DNA from: Bacteroides intestinalis
Lineage (GTDB): Bacteria; Bacteroidota; Bacteroidia; Bacteroidales; Bacteroidaceae
NCBI RefSeq assembly: GCF_003464595.1
Contig: NZ_QRZF01000013.1
Coordinates: 62,001 to 126,000 of the forward strand
Direction of reading: 5' to 3'
DNA length: 64,000 nt
Part shown: positions 9,904-19,143 of the stretch, one piece after another
Numbering within the stretch: position 1 is the stretch's first letter
Layout: every line of letters begins with the position of its first letter
Translations under genes and position numbers: made by a program
The notes under the pieces: model-generated
What the model was told of the DNA's origin: nothing
Seen by the model: the letters and a program-made list of their open reading frames with translations, nothing else
The model's database searches: none

Positions 9904-11492
9904 CTTTCTTTTTTTAATAAACGAATATAAAATATCCCGCCAGTAGCGGTGTTTAATTTGCTACGAAAGGTGACGGTAATGAATGCCTTGCCGTCTGTCA
10001 TGATTGAAGGAATGGCATACTCCTCATTCACAAACTCTTTCCGATTCCATTTTCCCGTTGCGTTTCTTTCTAATAGCAGTTGGTCGTCAACCAGGATATC
10101 AGAAGAGTGTTTCTCTGTTTCATTTCCCCAATAACATACCATCAATGACAGGTTCTGTCCACCACATTGGTTTGCTGCATTATAACTATTCCCTTTTCTT
10201 TCCACTTCAATTCTGATGCTATAAACAGGTTGACAAACAGTGAATCATGAACATGGGTATAAATAAATTCTCCATATTTCCCATGATTCTCCATACCTGT
10301 TCCAACGCAACACCACATAGCACTGTTGGGTGATGAGTAGACACGATAATGGGCGGGGCGCACAGGTGTGAAGTAAACATAACCTCCATACTCCGGGTGT
10401 TGGGTGGATAATATGTGATTATACAAAGCGCGTTCATAAAAATCCGCATATTTTGCTGATGGATTCATGCGAAATAAATTTTCTGTCAGTTTCAACATAT
10501 TATTCATATTGCATGATTCCTGTCCTTCCCGGTCTTCCACATAACTTTTACAATCATCTGCCGGAGCGAAATGTTCCCGACGACTATTGGCTCCCAACGA
10601 TAAAGAACGATGATTGACCACCCTGTCCCAAAAGAAATCGGCAGCATTCGCATATTGTTTGTCTTTATCAACTTTCGCAATCCGGGCGTAGCCCACAACT
10701 TTAGGCACTTGCGTATTGGCATGTTTGTTATCCAAGTTATCCACATGTACAACCATACTATTAAAAAGCCATTTATGAGAAAAACGTTTGGCCGCATCCA
10801 AATATTTTTTCTCTTTTGTCATCCGATAAGCATCTGCATAAATTTCATCCATTCCTCCAAACTCATTGGCAAGCATTTGTTCCATCTGTTCTTCATTGAG
10901 AGGAGCGATGACGGTTACCCCCCCAATCACACAAATCAAGGAACATTTTCCGCGCTTCTTCATTTCCTCCATATAGCCACGCATCCCTTAATCCGGCATA
11001 CATTTTATGTAGATTATACCAAGAAACCCATACTTTCCATACAACTCCGGCATTTCCTTTTTTTATTTCAGCCCAAATTTTCTTCCCGCCCGGAACATCC
11101 CCCACATATCCATCACCATTTTGCAACTGACAGCGTTTCAGTTCGGCAATCATGTAGTCCATTTTTTCCTTGCAGGCTTTGTCACCTGTTACAGCATAAT
11201 GAATAACCAAAGCGGCCAGATAGTGTCCGCCTACATATCCGTCTAACCCAATCCAATTTTCAAAGCTCTCCGCTTTGGGGATCAATCCGGCTTCTTTTAG
11301 ATAAGGAGCCAACAAGTGATCTGTATCATATTGAAGAAGAACTTTTATATTCAATGTACAATCATGCTTGAAAGAACCATCCAACGGTTTGACATCACAT
11401 AGAGGGAAAGTGTTGCTGTACAACTTATCTTGAGCATTCACACTTGCGACGGCTAGTAGCGTAAATAAGATTAAGATAATTCTGTAATTCAT
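9900..11492 (-). pseudogene. GH127 (DUF1680) beta-L-arabinofuranosidase, frameshifted and internally deleted
   Basis: Three consecutive pieces of one gene. Piece 1 (from the ATG at 11490-11492) has a signal peptide and the GH127 N-terminus (PLDGSFKHD..., ENWIGLDGYVGGHYLAALVIHYA). At a run of seven G (plus-strand C at 10918-10924) the frame shifts; six G would join it to piece 2 (VTVIAPLNEEQMEQMLANEFGGMDE ... YFTPVRPAHYRVYSSPNSAMWCCVGTGMENHGKYGE). Near 10190-10215 a deletion removes most of the C-terminal half and rejoins out of frame to piece 3 (LSLMVCYWGNETE ... GGIFYIRLLKKER), the end of the C-terminal domain. Family enzymes are about 640-800 residues; only about 560 codons remain. The complete enzyme would release beta-L-arabinofuranose. 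Confidence 0.88.
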
Positions 11493-11515
11493 GGCATTTT
11501 CTCTTTTCTTTGTCG

Positions 11516-11623
11516 CAAAGATACCCCACAGGCAGCAAATTCTAATAAAAACATGAAACACATATCTTTAGCTATAGTACACACTATAAACATAGCGTTA
11601 CATTTCTCTTTGTCTATGTTGCG
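11516..11623 (-). promoter_or_regulatory. Promoter plus weaker copy of the 21-bp operator before GH127
   Basis: The minus-strand -7 element TATCTTTG is at 11516-11523. Units start at 11555 (GAAACA), 11576 (AGTACA), 11597 (GTTACA) and 11618 (GTTGCG), again 21 bp apart, with ATCTTTA and CTCTTTG three bases after units 1 and 3. The first unit is 32 bp from the -7 element, the same as in the other two copies. The hexamers have drifted more here, as might be expected in front of a dead gene, but the phase is fully kept. Confidence 0.7.
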
Positions 11624-11702
11624 CAAGATATAAAAGTCTAACACGTAACCCTCTTAAATAATCTTGCAACCTATTAATGCAAAAAGTTTTAAAGCCATTC
11701 TC

Positions 11703-11710
11703 TACTTTTG
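11703..11710 (+). promoter_or_regulatory. -7 element of the transketolase remnant
   Basis: TACTTTTG matches the Bacteroides -7 consensus TAnnTTTG and stands 40 bases before the start codon at 11750. It shows that the remnant once had its own promoter, divergent from the GH127 unit. Confidence 0.5.
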
Positions 11711-11749
11711 TCCTGTCGAAATTGATCAGAGTCTTAAGAACAATAAATA

Positions 11750-12364
11750 ATGGACAATAAAAAGATGAATGAAAAACATTTAATGAATCGTGCAGCAAAC
11801 AATATCCGTATTCTTGCTGCCTCAATGGTAGAGAAAGCCAATTCCGGACACCCGGGCGGAGCCATGGGGGGTGTTGATTTTATGAACGCGCTCTTCTCTG
11901 AGTTTTTAGTATATGATCCTGAAAATCCCTATTGGGAAGGTCGTGACCGTTTCTTCCTTGATCCGGGTCACATGTCGCCGATGTTGTACTCCACATTGGC
12001 ACTGACTGGCAAGTTTACCATAGAAGAACTGGCACAGTTCCGCCAGTAGGGAAGCCCGACTCCAGGGCATCCCGAAGTGAACATCATGCGTGGTATTGAA
12101 AATATTTCCGGCCCGCTGGGACAGGGACATACCCTTACAGTAGGCGCTGCCATCGCTGCCAAATTCCTAAAAGCCCGCTTGGGTGATGCTATGAACCAGA
12201 CGATTTATGTTTATATTTCTAGGAAGAAATATCTCAGGGAATGGACTAAAGCTAATCCTGGACTGGCAGCCAAACTGAAACTGTGGTTCTCGGCCAAGAC
12301 TCCGAAAGTAAACTGGGACGCTATTGGCCTTGATTATTATGTAAACGAAAGCCGAACTTCGTAG
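11750..12364 (+). pseudogene. Transketolase, nonsense-mutated and internally deleted
   Basis: The frame gives the transketolase N-terminus: NRAANNIRILAASMVEKANSGHPGGAMGG, a thiamine-diphosphate site region FLDPGHMSPMLYSTLALTG, then a TAG at 12047-12049 where Trp (FRQW) is expected. In the same frame homology continues as GSPTPGHPEV, IENISGPLGQGHTLTVGAAIA and LGDAMNQTIYVYIS, then jumps to a short segment (REWTKANPGLAAKL...KVNWDAI) and ends. Complete enzymes have about 670 residues; about 200 remain here. Transketolase feeds pentose sugars into glycolysis, so a PUL-linked copy fits arabinose/xylose use. The cell presumably keeps another copy elsewhere. Confidence 0.88.
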
Positions 12365-12599
12365 CAATAAAAATCCGGTTTCTTTTTTCACTTACCATCT
12401 TCGAAAGCAGTTCCTCATTGGCTTCATTACCATACACATCAGCCGTATCCCAAAAGTTTATACCCAATTCCAAGGCACGATGCAGCGTTGCGATACTCTC
12501 TTTTTCGTCCGCCACTCCATACGCAGCACTCATTCCCATACAACCCAGTCCGATAGCGGAAAGTCGTACATCTATTTTACCTAATTTTCTGTACTTCAT
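12321..12599 (-). pseudogene. Aldo/keto reductase, N-terminal remnant
   Basis: 92 codons beginning [28 protein letters not shown], with the conserved [13 protein letters not shown] and a truncated KFGFR strand, then unrelated residues and a stop. Complete enzymes of this class have about 320-330 residues, so the catalytic Lys/His and most of the TIM barrel are missing. It meets the transketolase remnant at about 12,345, which marks a deletion junction between two unrelated genes. It and the AraC regulator upstream were probably a regulator/target pair. Confidence 0.85.
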
Positions 12600-12681
12600 A
12601 ATTTTAATATTTCATTTCGGTGTAAAGTTAGGTGTTAGCGTACGGACAGATAAGCACTATTCAAATCATCCTTTGTACAAA

Positions 12682-13583
12682 TCAAATATTTACCTTCCCC
12701 CTAACTTCAATTGGCGACTTACCTGTATGTTTACGAAAGAACTTAGTAAAGTAGGAAACAGACTCAAAGCCCAGTCCAAATGCCATGAAATAGAGAGATT
12801 GCTATGTTGCAGATATTGAACAGCTTCTTTGATGATTCTTTCTGCAATAAGTACTGAGGTCGTTTTTCCTGTCGTTTCTTTAATAACCTTATTCAGATGG
12901 TTCACATACACAGACAACCGATTAGCATAATCAGTCGACGTACGCAGAACTAATGCAGCACGGGGATAATCTATCGGAAATTGCCTTTCCAGTAACTCCA
13001 TAAACAATTCTGCAATACGCTGTGAAGCATTCGGATGCGATTCATACTGATTAGCATCCTGCATCCTCATGGCCGTATGTATCAGTAAATGAAGATAACA
13101 ACGCAACACATCAAGTGTACCTGCGTAACCGGATTGTATCTCTTCCTGCATCTGAGCATATATATTTTGTACTTTCATCAGTTGAGATTCATCCAGGAAG
13201 AAGACTTTATCACCCGTCAGTTTAAATAAAGGTGTATTCGCCAAAGAGCCGTTCTTCTCTTCGGATTGCACAAACTGCTCATTAAAAATGCAGAACATAC
13301 CCCTCTGCTCTTCACTGACAGACTCCCAAGCATAAGGCACAAGAGGATTGGAAAACAGCAGCGCCGGACGATCTACCAGAATCCATTTATCAGCATAATA
13401 TAATTTCCCAACACCCATGATTAAAGTTACTTTATAGAAATCCCGATAGCTGAATTGCACAGTACCGAAATTGCACTGGCGGGAAAAGATATTGAAATAT
13501 TCTTTCCCTTTAGAATAAGTTGCATCCAGTTTCGGATCGCAACGTTGTATTCTCTTGTAGAATTGAGGAATTGTTTCAACCAT
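12682..13583 (-). pseudogene. AraC-family transcriptional regulator with C-terminal frameshift
   Basis: The first 265 or so residues are a normal AraC regulator with an N-terminal cupin-like sensor (RQCNFGTVQFSYRDFYKVTLIMG) and the start of the HTH domain (TGKTTSVLIAERIIKEAVQYLQHSNLSIS). Just after LSIS (about 12,786) the frame shifts, apparently by a loss of four bases. Reading the other frame restores MAFGLGFESVSYFTKFFRKHTGKSPIEVRGKV and a stop at 12682-12684, exactly the expected second HTH. In the current frame the protein ends in unrelated sequence at 12690 and lacks the second DNA-contacting helix, so it should not work. The start touches the stop of the VirE-like gene. Confidence 0.85.
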
Positions 13584-15673
13584 TATCCAAGTCTCACTAA
13601 ATGATACACTGTCCCCCTATTCGACTTCTTACAAGGAATATCCAATTTCTTCAGCGAACGGCCGAAGTGCCCTATTTTGCTGACCGACAGTTTATCGCGG
13701 GTTTTCTGCTGTAGATAATTGAATATCTCCATTGCGGTCAGCCATTCCCCTTCCCGTTCTTCTTCCGTCACCCGGAAATAGCAGTGGAAAAGCTGTTCGA
13801 GCGGACTGACCTGTTCAAAATCCCGGTTGGTCTCTTTCAGGATAGCTTCGTCCTCATCATTCAACCAGTAGCGCTCACCTTTATAAATGGCATCCATGGC
13901 CTGAGCATACAATTGCTTGTAGTTGATGGTGACATTCGTATCAATAGGTGCAGTCACTTCGATACAGATAAAACGGCGGCTACCGCTGGGATCGGTAAGC
14001 AGGTCCATCTGATTACTGGTACCGATAAACGAGGCATAACGGCGCACTTCCTGGATGGTAGCACCGTAAGGTTTCCGCAAATTTGCCACAGGTTTCTGCA
14101 AAAGATGTTTCAGAAAGCCCTGCTGATTAGAGCTAATCTGATCAAACTCATCCAAGTTCACCAACAGAAAACGCCCCAGATAACGCTCCGCATCCTGTTT
14201 GCTCTTAAAATCAAGACTATCCGTATATCCGAAACGCAGTTCAGGCGGCAAAATAATGCGACAATAGGTAGATTTACGATACCCCTGTGCCCCAACCAGC
14301 AATGGCGACGTACTGTTTCCATGTTGGCGGTCGAGCCCACGCCAGTGAGCCACCATACTGAGAAACCAGCGATAAAACAACTCCCGCCAATGCGGATTAT
14401 TGCATGGCACAAGATTGGCAAGCGCCCGGATGCGGTCTTTTCCGTCCCAACGCCCCACACTGCAAAGGTATTCTTCAACAGGATTGTACAAAGACACATA
14501 CTCTGATGTCAGATAACGCTCCACGTCACGGTCCCAGGCACGAATCCCCTCTTTCAGGGCATTAATCGCCACCGTATTGCGTACCCTCCGATCCACCGGT
14601 CTGAAATAGAAATGAATGGAATCCCGCTGACGGTATTCCAGATCATTCAACACCGTGTTGTAACGAAACTCATAGCGCCGTTCCATAAACTCTTCCAGAC
14701 GCAAAGCGGTATCCTGCTCCGGAGTCAAAATAGTTTTAGAGCCAAAGCCCTTAGACTCTTGGTAAATATTATGAACCATGGCACGTACTGTTTGCTCCTC
14801 CGCCTGTGCATAATAATGAATAATCGTCTGCCTCACAACTTCCTCTTCCGGTATGCCCGCCTTGTAGCAATACTCCGCAAGGCGGACAAGCAACGGTTGA
14901 AGGTCATCTCCCCGTCGCCAGTTCTCCATATCCCGGAGCGCCTTATCGAGGGCGGTTTCAAAAAGCATGGTGAAGGTCTGCGATGTTTCAAAACCCGGTT
15001 CCAGCCTCAGCAACGGATTTTTCTCAGCCAACTGCCGTTGCCGGAAGGTCTGTTCTCCGGGCATGGAGAATGGCTGTTCCAGACAGAAAGGTACCGCATG
15101 AGGATTGTATCCGGGATGTTCATCGAGCGTCATCCGGCAGCTTTGCATCAGTGAAGGCTCTTTCAAGGCAATGGGAAACGGGAACAACGGCTGATAGCAA
15201 CTCACCGCCAAGCGATAGGCATGGGCATGAAACAGCGCAGCTTCCTGTTCGCGCTTCGGTAAGTTTCCATCCGGTAAGGCGAAACACACCCAGATCTTCA
15301 CACTCCTTCCGCTGGAACCGCAAAAAGCGGCAAACGTCTGAGGAAGCAGCATCGCCTGACGTTTCACCAGTTCAGCTTCCGCCAGTCCAGCCAGCTTCTT
15401 CACTTCAAGCTGAACCAGACCATTGTATTGTTTCATCCTTCGCCCTCCGTCTTTAGTGCGGGCATACTCCACGGCAGGATAGACACGCGGAAGTTTGTCA
15501 ATATGAACGAATGTAGAGCCACTACTTTCCAACTGAGGTATGACAGTTCGTAACCCCGTTACATACCCGTCTCTGGTTTCCGTTTTCATCTTCTCCATCA
15601 ATACATCGGCATCATAAACGGTCATCATTTCCCTGCCTGTATCTTTGTCATGTCTTATTGAAGTGATTTTCAT
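13583..15673 (-). CDS. VirE-like primase/helicase (BT4734-type N-terminus)
   Basis: 696 residues. The N-terminal third resembles the BT4734/BF3469 primase-like domain found in Bacteroides. A helicase-like P-loop domain follows: Walker A variant GAQGYRKST near residue 460 and Walker B FLLVNLDEFDQ near 505, then ANLRKPYG and a sensor SFIGTSNQMDLLTDPSGSRRF. The C-terminus holds a small winged-helix-like domain. Proteins of this kind occur in many copies in Bacteroides, often beside HU-like genes and mobile or capsule loci; their role is not established. It is divergent from the HU-like gene at 16088, with the palindrome array between them. Replication or mobilisation of an element is inferred only. 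Confidence 0.82.
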   Translation of the reverse strand: MKITSIRHDKDTGREMMTVYDADVLMEKMKTETRDGYVTGLRTVIPQLESSGSTFVHIDKLPRVYPAVEYARTKDGGRRMKQYNGLVQLEVKKLAGLAEAELVKRQAMLLPQTFAAFCGSSGRSVKIWVCFALPDGNLPKREQEAALFHAHAYRLAVSCYQPLFPFPIALKEPSLMQSCRMTLDEHPGYNPHAVPFCLEQPFSMPGEQTFRQRQLAEKNPLLRLEPGFETSQTFTMLFETALDKALRDMENWRRGDDLQPLLVRLAEYCYKAGIPEEEVVRQTIIHYYAQAEEQTVRAMVHNIYQESKGFGSKTILTPEQDTALRLEEFMERRYEFRYNTVLNDLEYRQRDSIHFYFRPVDRRVRNTVAINALKEGIRAWDRDVERYLTSEYVSLYNPVEEYLCSVGRWDGKDRIRALANLVPCNNPHWRELFYRWFLSMVAHWRGLDRQHGNSTSPLLVGAQGYRKSTYCRIILPPELRFGYTDSLDFKSKQDAERYLGRFLLVNLDEFDQISSNQQGFLKHLLQKPVANLRKPYGATIQEVRRYASFIGTSNQMDLLTDPSGSRRFICIEVTAPIDTNVTINYKQLYAQAMDAIYKGERYWLNDEDEAILKETNRDFEQVSPLEQLFHCYFRVTEEEREGEWLTAMEIFNYLQQKTRDKLSVSKIGHFGRSLKKLDIPCKKSNRGTVYHLVRLG

Positions 15674-15856
15674 ATCATTACTTGCTTTGAATTTTATTTA
15701 TATAGTATAATTCCTTTAAATAGTTACAAAGATACCATTCCTAAAAGCGAAAGTCAAGTATTTAAGTATATTATTCTATATTTATCTCAAAAAAGTTCAG
15801 CCCATTCATTTCAAAGTAAAAGCTTCAATAATAATTGAAAAAAGACAGGGAATCAC

Positions 15857-15887
15857 TTGACTTTGCCCTGCTTGTTTTGTATCTTTG
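15857..15887 (+). promoter_or_regulatory. Promoter of the first HU-like gene
   Basis: TTG at 15857-15859 and TATCTTTG at 15880-15887, separated by 20 bp, match the Bacteroides -33/-7 consensus. Transcription would start near 15,894, so the palindrome array (15906-15987) would be transcribed into the leader. Confidence 0.55.
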
Positions 15888-15905
15888 TAGTAAGTCTTAT
15901 TGAGT

Positions 15906-15987
15906 GTTAACCTTGGTCAACAGGCTCATTAATGAAGGTCAACAGGCCGAGTAACCAAGGTTAACAGGCTCGTTGACCAAGGTTAAT
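15906..15987 (+). repeat. Four 16-bp palindromes at 22-bp period upstream of HU-like gene
   Basis: Four copies of the imperfect palindrome GTTRACCWWGGTYAAC start at 15906, 15928, 15950 and 15972, separated by six-base spacers AGGCTC, AGGCCG and AGGCTC. The two outer copies are near-perfect inverted repeats of each other. A further hairpin, TCCTAAGG (15998-16005) with CCTTAGGA (16020-16027), follows. The array lies between the HU-like promoter and its start codon; it looks like a repeated operator read by a dimeric DNA-binding protein. Confidence 0.8.
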
Positions 15988-16087
15988 ATCCAATCGTTCC
16001 TAAGGGTGAGCGGGATGTTCCTTAGGAGGAAACAGAATAGTCCCTAATGTAAAACAAATTAACACCTTATAATTAAAACAAGCAACT

Positions 16088-16723
16088 ATGGCAATCTTAT
16101 TTGAATGGTACGAAAACCCGGTGGCTCCCAACCAGCCACAAGAAGAAACGAAACTTCATGCACGCATCACGCTGAATGGAAAAACAGGAACCGACCGATT
16201 GCGACGCAAAATCCAAGAACGTTGTTCACTGACGGAAACGGATGTGTCCGCCGTGCTCGACGCCCTGTCTCATGCAATGGGTGAAGAACTGGCGGAGGGC
16301 AGACAGGTACATCTGGATGGTATCGGTTACTTCCACCCTACCCTGACCTGCACGGAAGAAATAAAAGAAGATACAAAACGGAAGAATACGAAAGTAAGGC
16401 TGAAAGGCATCAAATTCCGGGCGGATCAGGATCTGAGGAGTGAAATCGGAAATGTGAAACTGAAGAATATAAAACACAATGGACACTCCAACAAATTATC
16501 GGACGAAGAAATAGACAGCCGACTAACCATCTACTTCAGTCAGCACCACATGATGACAAGAAGTGACTTCCAAAGGGTATGCGGCATGATGAAATCGACT
16601 GCAATGGGGCATATCCGCCGTTTACGCGGGGAAGGAAAGCTAAAAAACATCGGATTACAGAACCAACCGATATATGCGCCAAATGTGGGGTATTACGGTA
16701 TAACAGAAGAAGTTATGATGTAA
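16088..16723 (+). CDS. HU-like DNA-binding protein with C-terminal extension
   Basis: 211 residues. Residues 1-125 have the HU/IHF fold as seen in the Bacteroides HU-like group: beta-rich start, RRKIQERCSLTETDVSAVLDALSHAMGEELAEGRQVHLDGIGYFHPTL and VRLKGIKFRAD. This is longer than classical HU (about 90 residues). The C-terminal 80 residues (LSDEEIDSRLTIYFSQHHMMTRSDFQRVCGMMKSTAMGHIRRLRGEGKL) look like a winged helix-turn-helix, which would add sequence specificity. It is divergent from the VirE-like gene, a common pairing. The palindrome array in its own leader suggests autoregulation, which is inference. Confidence 0.85.
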   Translation: MAILFEWYENPVAPNQPQEETKLHARITLNGKTGTDRLRRKIQERCSLTETDVSAVLDALSHAMGEELAEGRQVHLDGIGYFHPTLTCTEEIKEDTKRKNTKVRLKGIKFRADQDLRSEIGNVKLKNIKHNGHSNKLSDEEIDSRLTIYFSQHHMMTRSDFQRVCGMMKSTAMGHIRRLRGEGKLKNIGLQNQPIYAPNVGYYGITEEVMM

Positions 16724-16730
16724 AAATGTA

Positions 16731-16776
16731 AAAATCCGGCGTGAGAGTAAGCGGTTTACCCTCACGCTGGATTTTT
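16731..16776 (+). terminator. Terminator of HU-like gene
   Basis: AAAATCCGGCGTGAGAGTAA pairs with TTTACCCTCACGCTGGATTTTT around a short loop; the long stem ends in a T run directly after the stop codon. Confidence 0.8.
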
Positions 16777-17210
16777 ACTCTCACCCACACTTAATATTCT
16801 AATTATCAATAAGATATTTCAGCAGTGAGGGTAGTGAGAGTAACCTGAACCAACTTTTTATTGAATCTCTGAGCAATCATTAAATTATTGTTAATTACCC
16901 TTTCATACATCGAACCATGTTTCAAAGATTATGTTGTTACAAATGAACAGCAACCTTAATTATGAATTTAAAATAATGAATTATGAAGAAGAAAATTAAA
17001 TTTTTAAAGAAAGAATCGCTGTTACGTTAATGAACGGGATTCGAGAAAGAGTAGATTATATGATTAAACTAACTTTAAACTTAACAAAGATCAAAGCAAA
17101 CAAGAAATCTGCAACCTAACCCTCCCGCTTTATTCCTGAAAAGAGCAAACAAATAAACTACTTCAGGGCATGTTATATTTTATTGTATCAACTATTAATG
17201 CATTTCAATT
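16777..17210. other. AT-rich intergenic stretch before ompA-like gene
   Basis: About 430 bases, AT-rich, with no ORF that looks coding and no clear TAnnTTTG element. It probably contains the long leader of the OmpA-family gene. The words gtgagagtaa from the preceding terminator recur near 16,838. Nothing else recognised. Confidence 0.4.
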
Positions 17211-18341
17211 ATGAAAAAATCAATTATTTTATCAGCATTTGTTTTAGCAGCATTGACTGCAAATGCCCAGACTACCGTACAAGGCAGCAAATTCACAGAC
17301 AATTGGTCTATAGAACTAAAAACCGGTATTATAACTCCTGTAAGCCACAGCGCTTTCTTCAAGAATGCCCGCCCGGCTTTGGGAATTGAGCTTACCAAGC
17401 AACTTACCCCCGTTTTCGGACTGGGAGTTCAAGGTATGGGATATATAAACACCTCGAACAGTAAGACAGCTTTTGATGCCTCAGACCTTAGTTTATTGGG
17501 TAAGGTTAACCTGATGAACCTGTTCGCAGGCTATACAGGTACTCCGCGCATATTCGAAGTAGAGGCCGTAGCCGGTGCGGGATGGCTGCACTACTACATG
17601 GACGGCCCTGGAGATGTGAACTCCTGGTCCAGCCGCTTCGGAATGAATTTCAACTTCAATCTCGGAGAAGCTAAAGCCTGGACGATAGGAGTCAAACCAG
17701 CATTGGTATATGATATGCAAGGCGACTACAACCGTAGCCGATTCAATGTGAACAATGCCGCCTTTGAACTAACGGCAGGTGTAGCTTACCACTTTGGTGG
17801 TAGCAACGGAAGCCATCACTTTACCTTGGCTAAACTCTATGATCCGGCTGAAATAAGCGACCTTAACAATTCTATCAATAATCTTCGCTCACAAGTGAAT
17901 GAGAAAAATGGTCAGATCAATGTCGACGCACAGAAGATCAGCGCATTGCAACAAGAAGTCAACAATTTACAGAACCGGGTAGTTCCTGTTGAAACAATAG
18001 TGGAAACCAGCCGTATTCCGGAATCCATCGTAACTTTCAGACAAGGTAAATCTACAGTCGATGCCTCTCAGTTGCCAAATGTGGAACGTGTAGCTTCTTA
18101 CATGAAGAAACACGCAAACACAACAGTGGTGATTAAGGGATACGCTTCACCGGAAGGTAGTGCCGAAGTCAATGCAAGAATAGCTAAAGCACGTGCCGAA
18201 GCCGTAAAGACAATCTTGGTCAATAAGTATAAAATCAACCCGTCACGTATTACTGCCGAAGGTCAGGGAGTGGGTGACATGTTCACAGAACCAGACTGGA
18301 ACCGGGTTAGTATCTGCTCTATTATTGAAGATGCCAAATAA
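17211..18341 (+). CDS. OmpA-family outer-membrane protein
   Basis: 376 residues with a signal peptide (MKKSIILSAFVLAALTANAQ). An eight-strand beta barrel fits about 25-200, followed by a coiled-coil linker (about 210-255, INNLRSQVNEKNGQINVDAQKISALQQEVNNLQNRV) and a C-terminal OmpA/MotB peptidoglycan-binding domain (about 265-375, with VVIKGYASPEGSAEVNARIAKARAEAVKTIL and an Arg-rich end NRVSICSI). It anchors the outer membrane to the cell wall. It has its own terminator at 18350-18392. Confidence 0.93.
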   Translation: MKKSIILSAFVLAALTANAQTTVQGSKFTDNWSIELKTGIITPVSHSAFFKNARPALGIELTKQLTPVFGLGVQGMGYINTSNSKTAFDASDLSLLGKVNLMNLFAGYTGTPRIFEVEAVAGAGWLHYYMDGPGDVNSWSSRFGMNFNFNLGEAKAWTIGVKPALVYDMQGDYNRSRFNVNNAAFELTAGVAYHFGGSNGSHHFTLAKLYDPAEISDLNNSINNLRSQVNEKNGQINVDAQKISALQQEVNNLQNRVVPVETIVETSRIPESIVTFRQGKSTVDASQLPNVERVASYMKKHANTTVVIKGYASPEGSAEVNARIAKARAEAVKTILVNKYKINPSRITAEGQGVGDMFTEPDWNRVSICSIIEDAK

Positions 18342-18349
18342 ACAAAATT

Positions 18350-18392
18350 TAAATCCCCCTCGCCACAGATAGTTGTAGCGAGGGGGATTTTT
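18350..18392 (+). terminator. Terminator of ompA-like gene
   Basis: AAATCCCCCTCGC pairs with GCGAGGGGGATTTTT around a 14-nt loop; a strong GC-rich stem with a T tail. Confidence 0.9.
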
Positions 18393-18432
18393 AGTTTATG
18401 AGAGTTCCGACACACCCTCATTTCTTATTCTA

Positions 18433-19068
18433 TTATTTAAAGTACCCTACAGGATGATTCAACATAGGAATCTGACTATCTTTCAGTTTCAATACTTTCT
18501 TCAACTGAGTGGCATCCATCGAACCTCGTGGCACTGTAGCCAATTTAGCATTAGCACAGAATAAAGAGATATTCTGCGAAACGATACCAACATCTATAGC
18601 TCCAACCGCCTGATTTTGTGGTTTCTGAGCATCGCCAAAGAGAGAAACATCACTGACCAGTACCAAAGATACCGGAGCCGCTTTTACAAAAGTCTGACCA
18701 CCTGCAACAGCATCGCGGTGATCTCCTTCAGAAACCAGATTTAACTGATGATTTTTCGCATCGTACACATAGCTCCCTTCGGGTAATATCACGTATACAT
18801 CTACATCCTGCTTATTCAAAGCCGATGGAGCTGTCCGCTTTCCAGACTCCGAACGATTGATTCCGTTAGCAGCCCACAATAAATCCGACAAGTCAGCAAG
18901 GCTCAATGCTTTCGAAGCATATTCACGTGTAGACTGACGTTCAGACAATGCTTTCATTACCGTACCGGCACGATTCAAATTGGGCTTTGGTAACTTAATT
19001 ACCTTATCAGCAGCAGAAGCAGCCACTGAAAGCACTAAACAAACTAACAATAGTTGTACTTTTCTCAT
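18433..19068 (-). CDS. Nitroreductase-family protein with signal peptide
   Basis: 211 residues. A signal peptide (MRKVQLLLVCLVLSVAASAA) precedes a nitroreductase/SagB-like FMN domain. The segment LSERQSTREYASKALSLADLSDLLWAANGINR is the conserved FMN-phosphate-binding start and GAIDVGIVSQNISLFCANAKLATVPRG the dimer-interface region. It is expected in the periplasm, where FMN loading needs special export, so its true activity is unclear. It is a single-gene unit, convergent with the OmpA gene. Confidence 0.85.
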   Translation of the reverse strand: MRKVQLLLVCLVLSVAASAADKVIKLPKPNLNRAGTVMKALSERQSTREYASKALSLADLSDLLWAANGINRSESGKRTAPSALNKQDVDVYVILPEGSYVYDAKNHQLNLVSEGDHRDAVAGGQTFVKAAPVSLVLVSDVSLFGDAQKPQNQAVGAIDVGIVSQNISLFCANAKLATVPRGSMDATQLKKVLKLKDSQIPMLNHPVGYFK

Positions 19069-19143
19069 AACTGTGGTATTTTAAAAGTTAAGAGGCAAAT
19101 ATACGAAAAAGAATGGTATTGATTCAATCCTCCATTACAAACT

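Noticed and set aside
13784..15456. Long plus-strand frames of 240, 180 and 157 codons
   Set aside because: All are antisense to the VirE-like gene, whose helicase motifs fix the real strand and frame.
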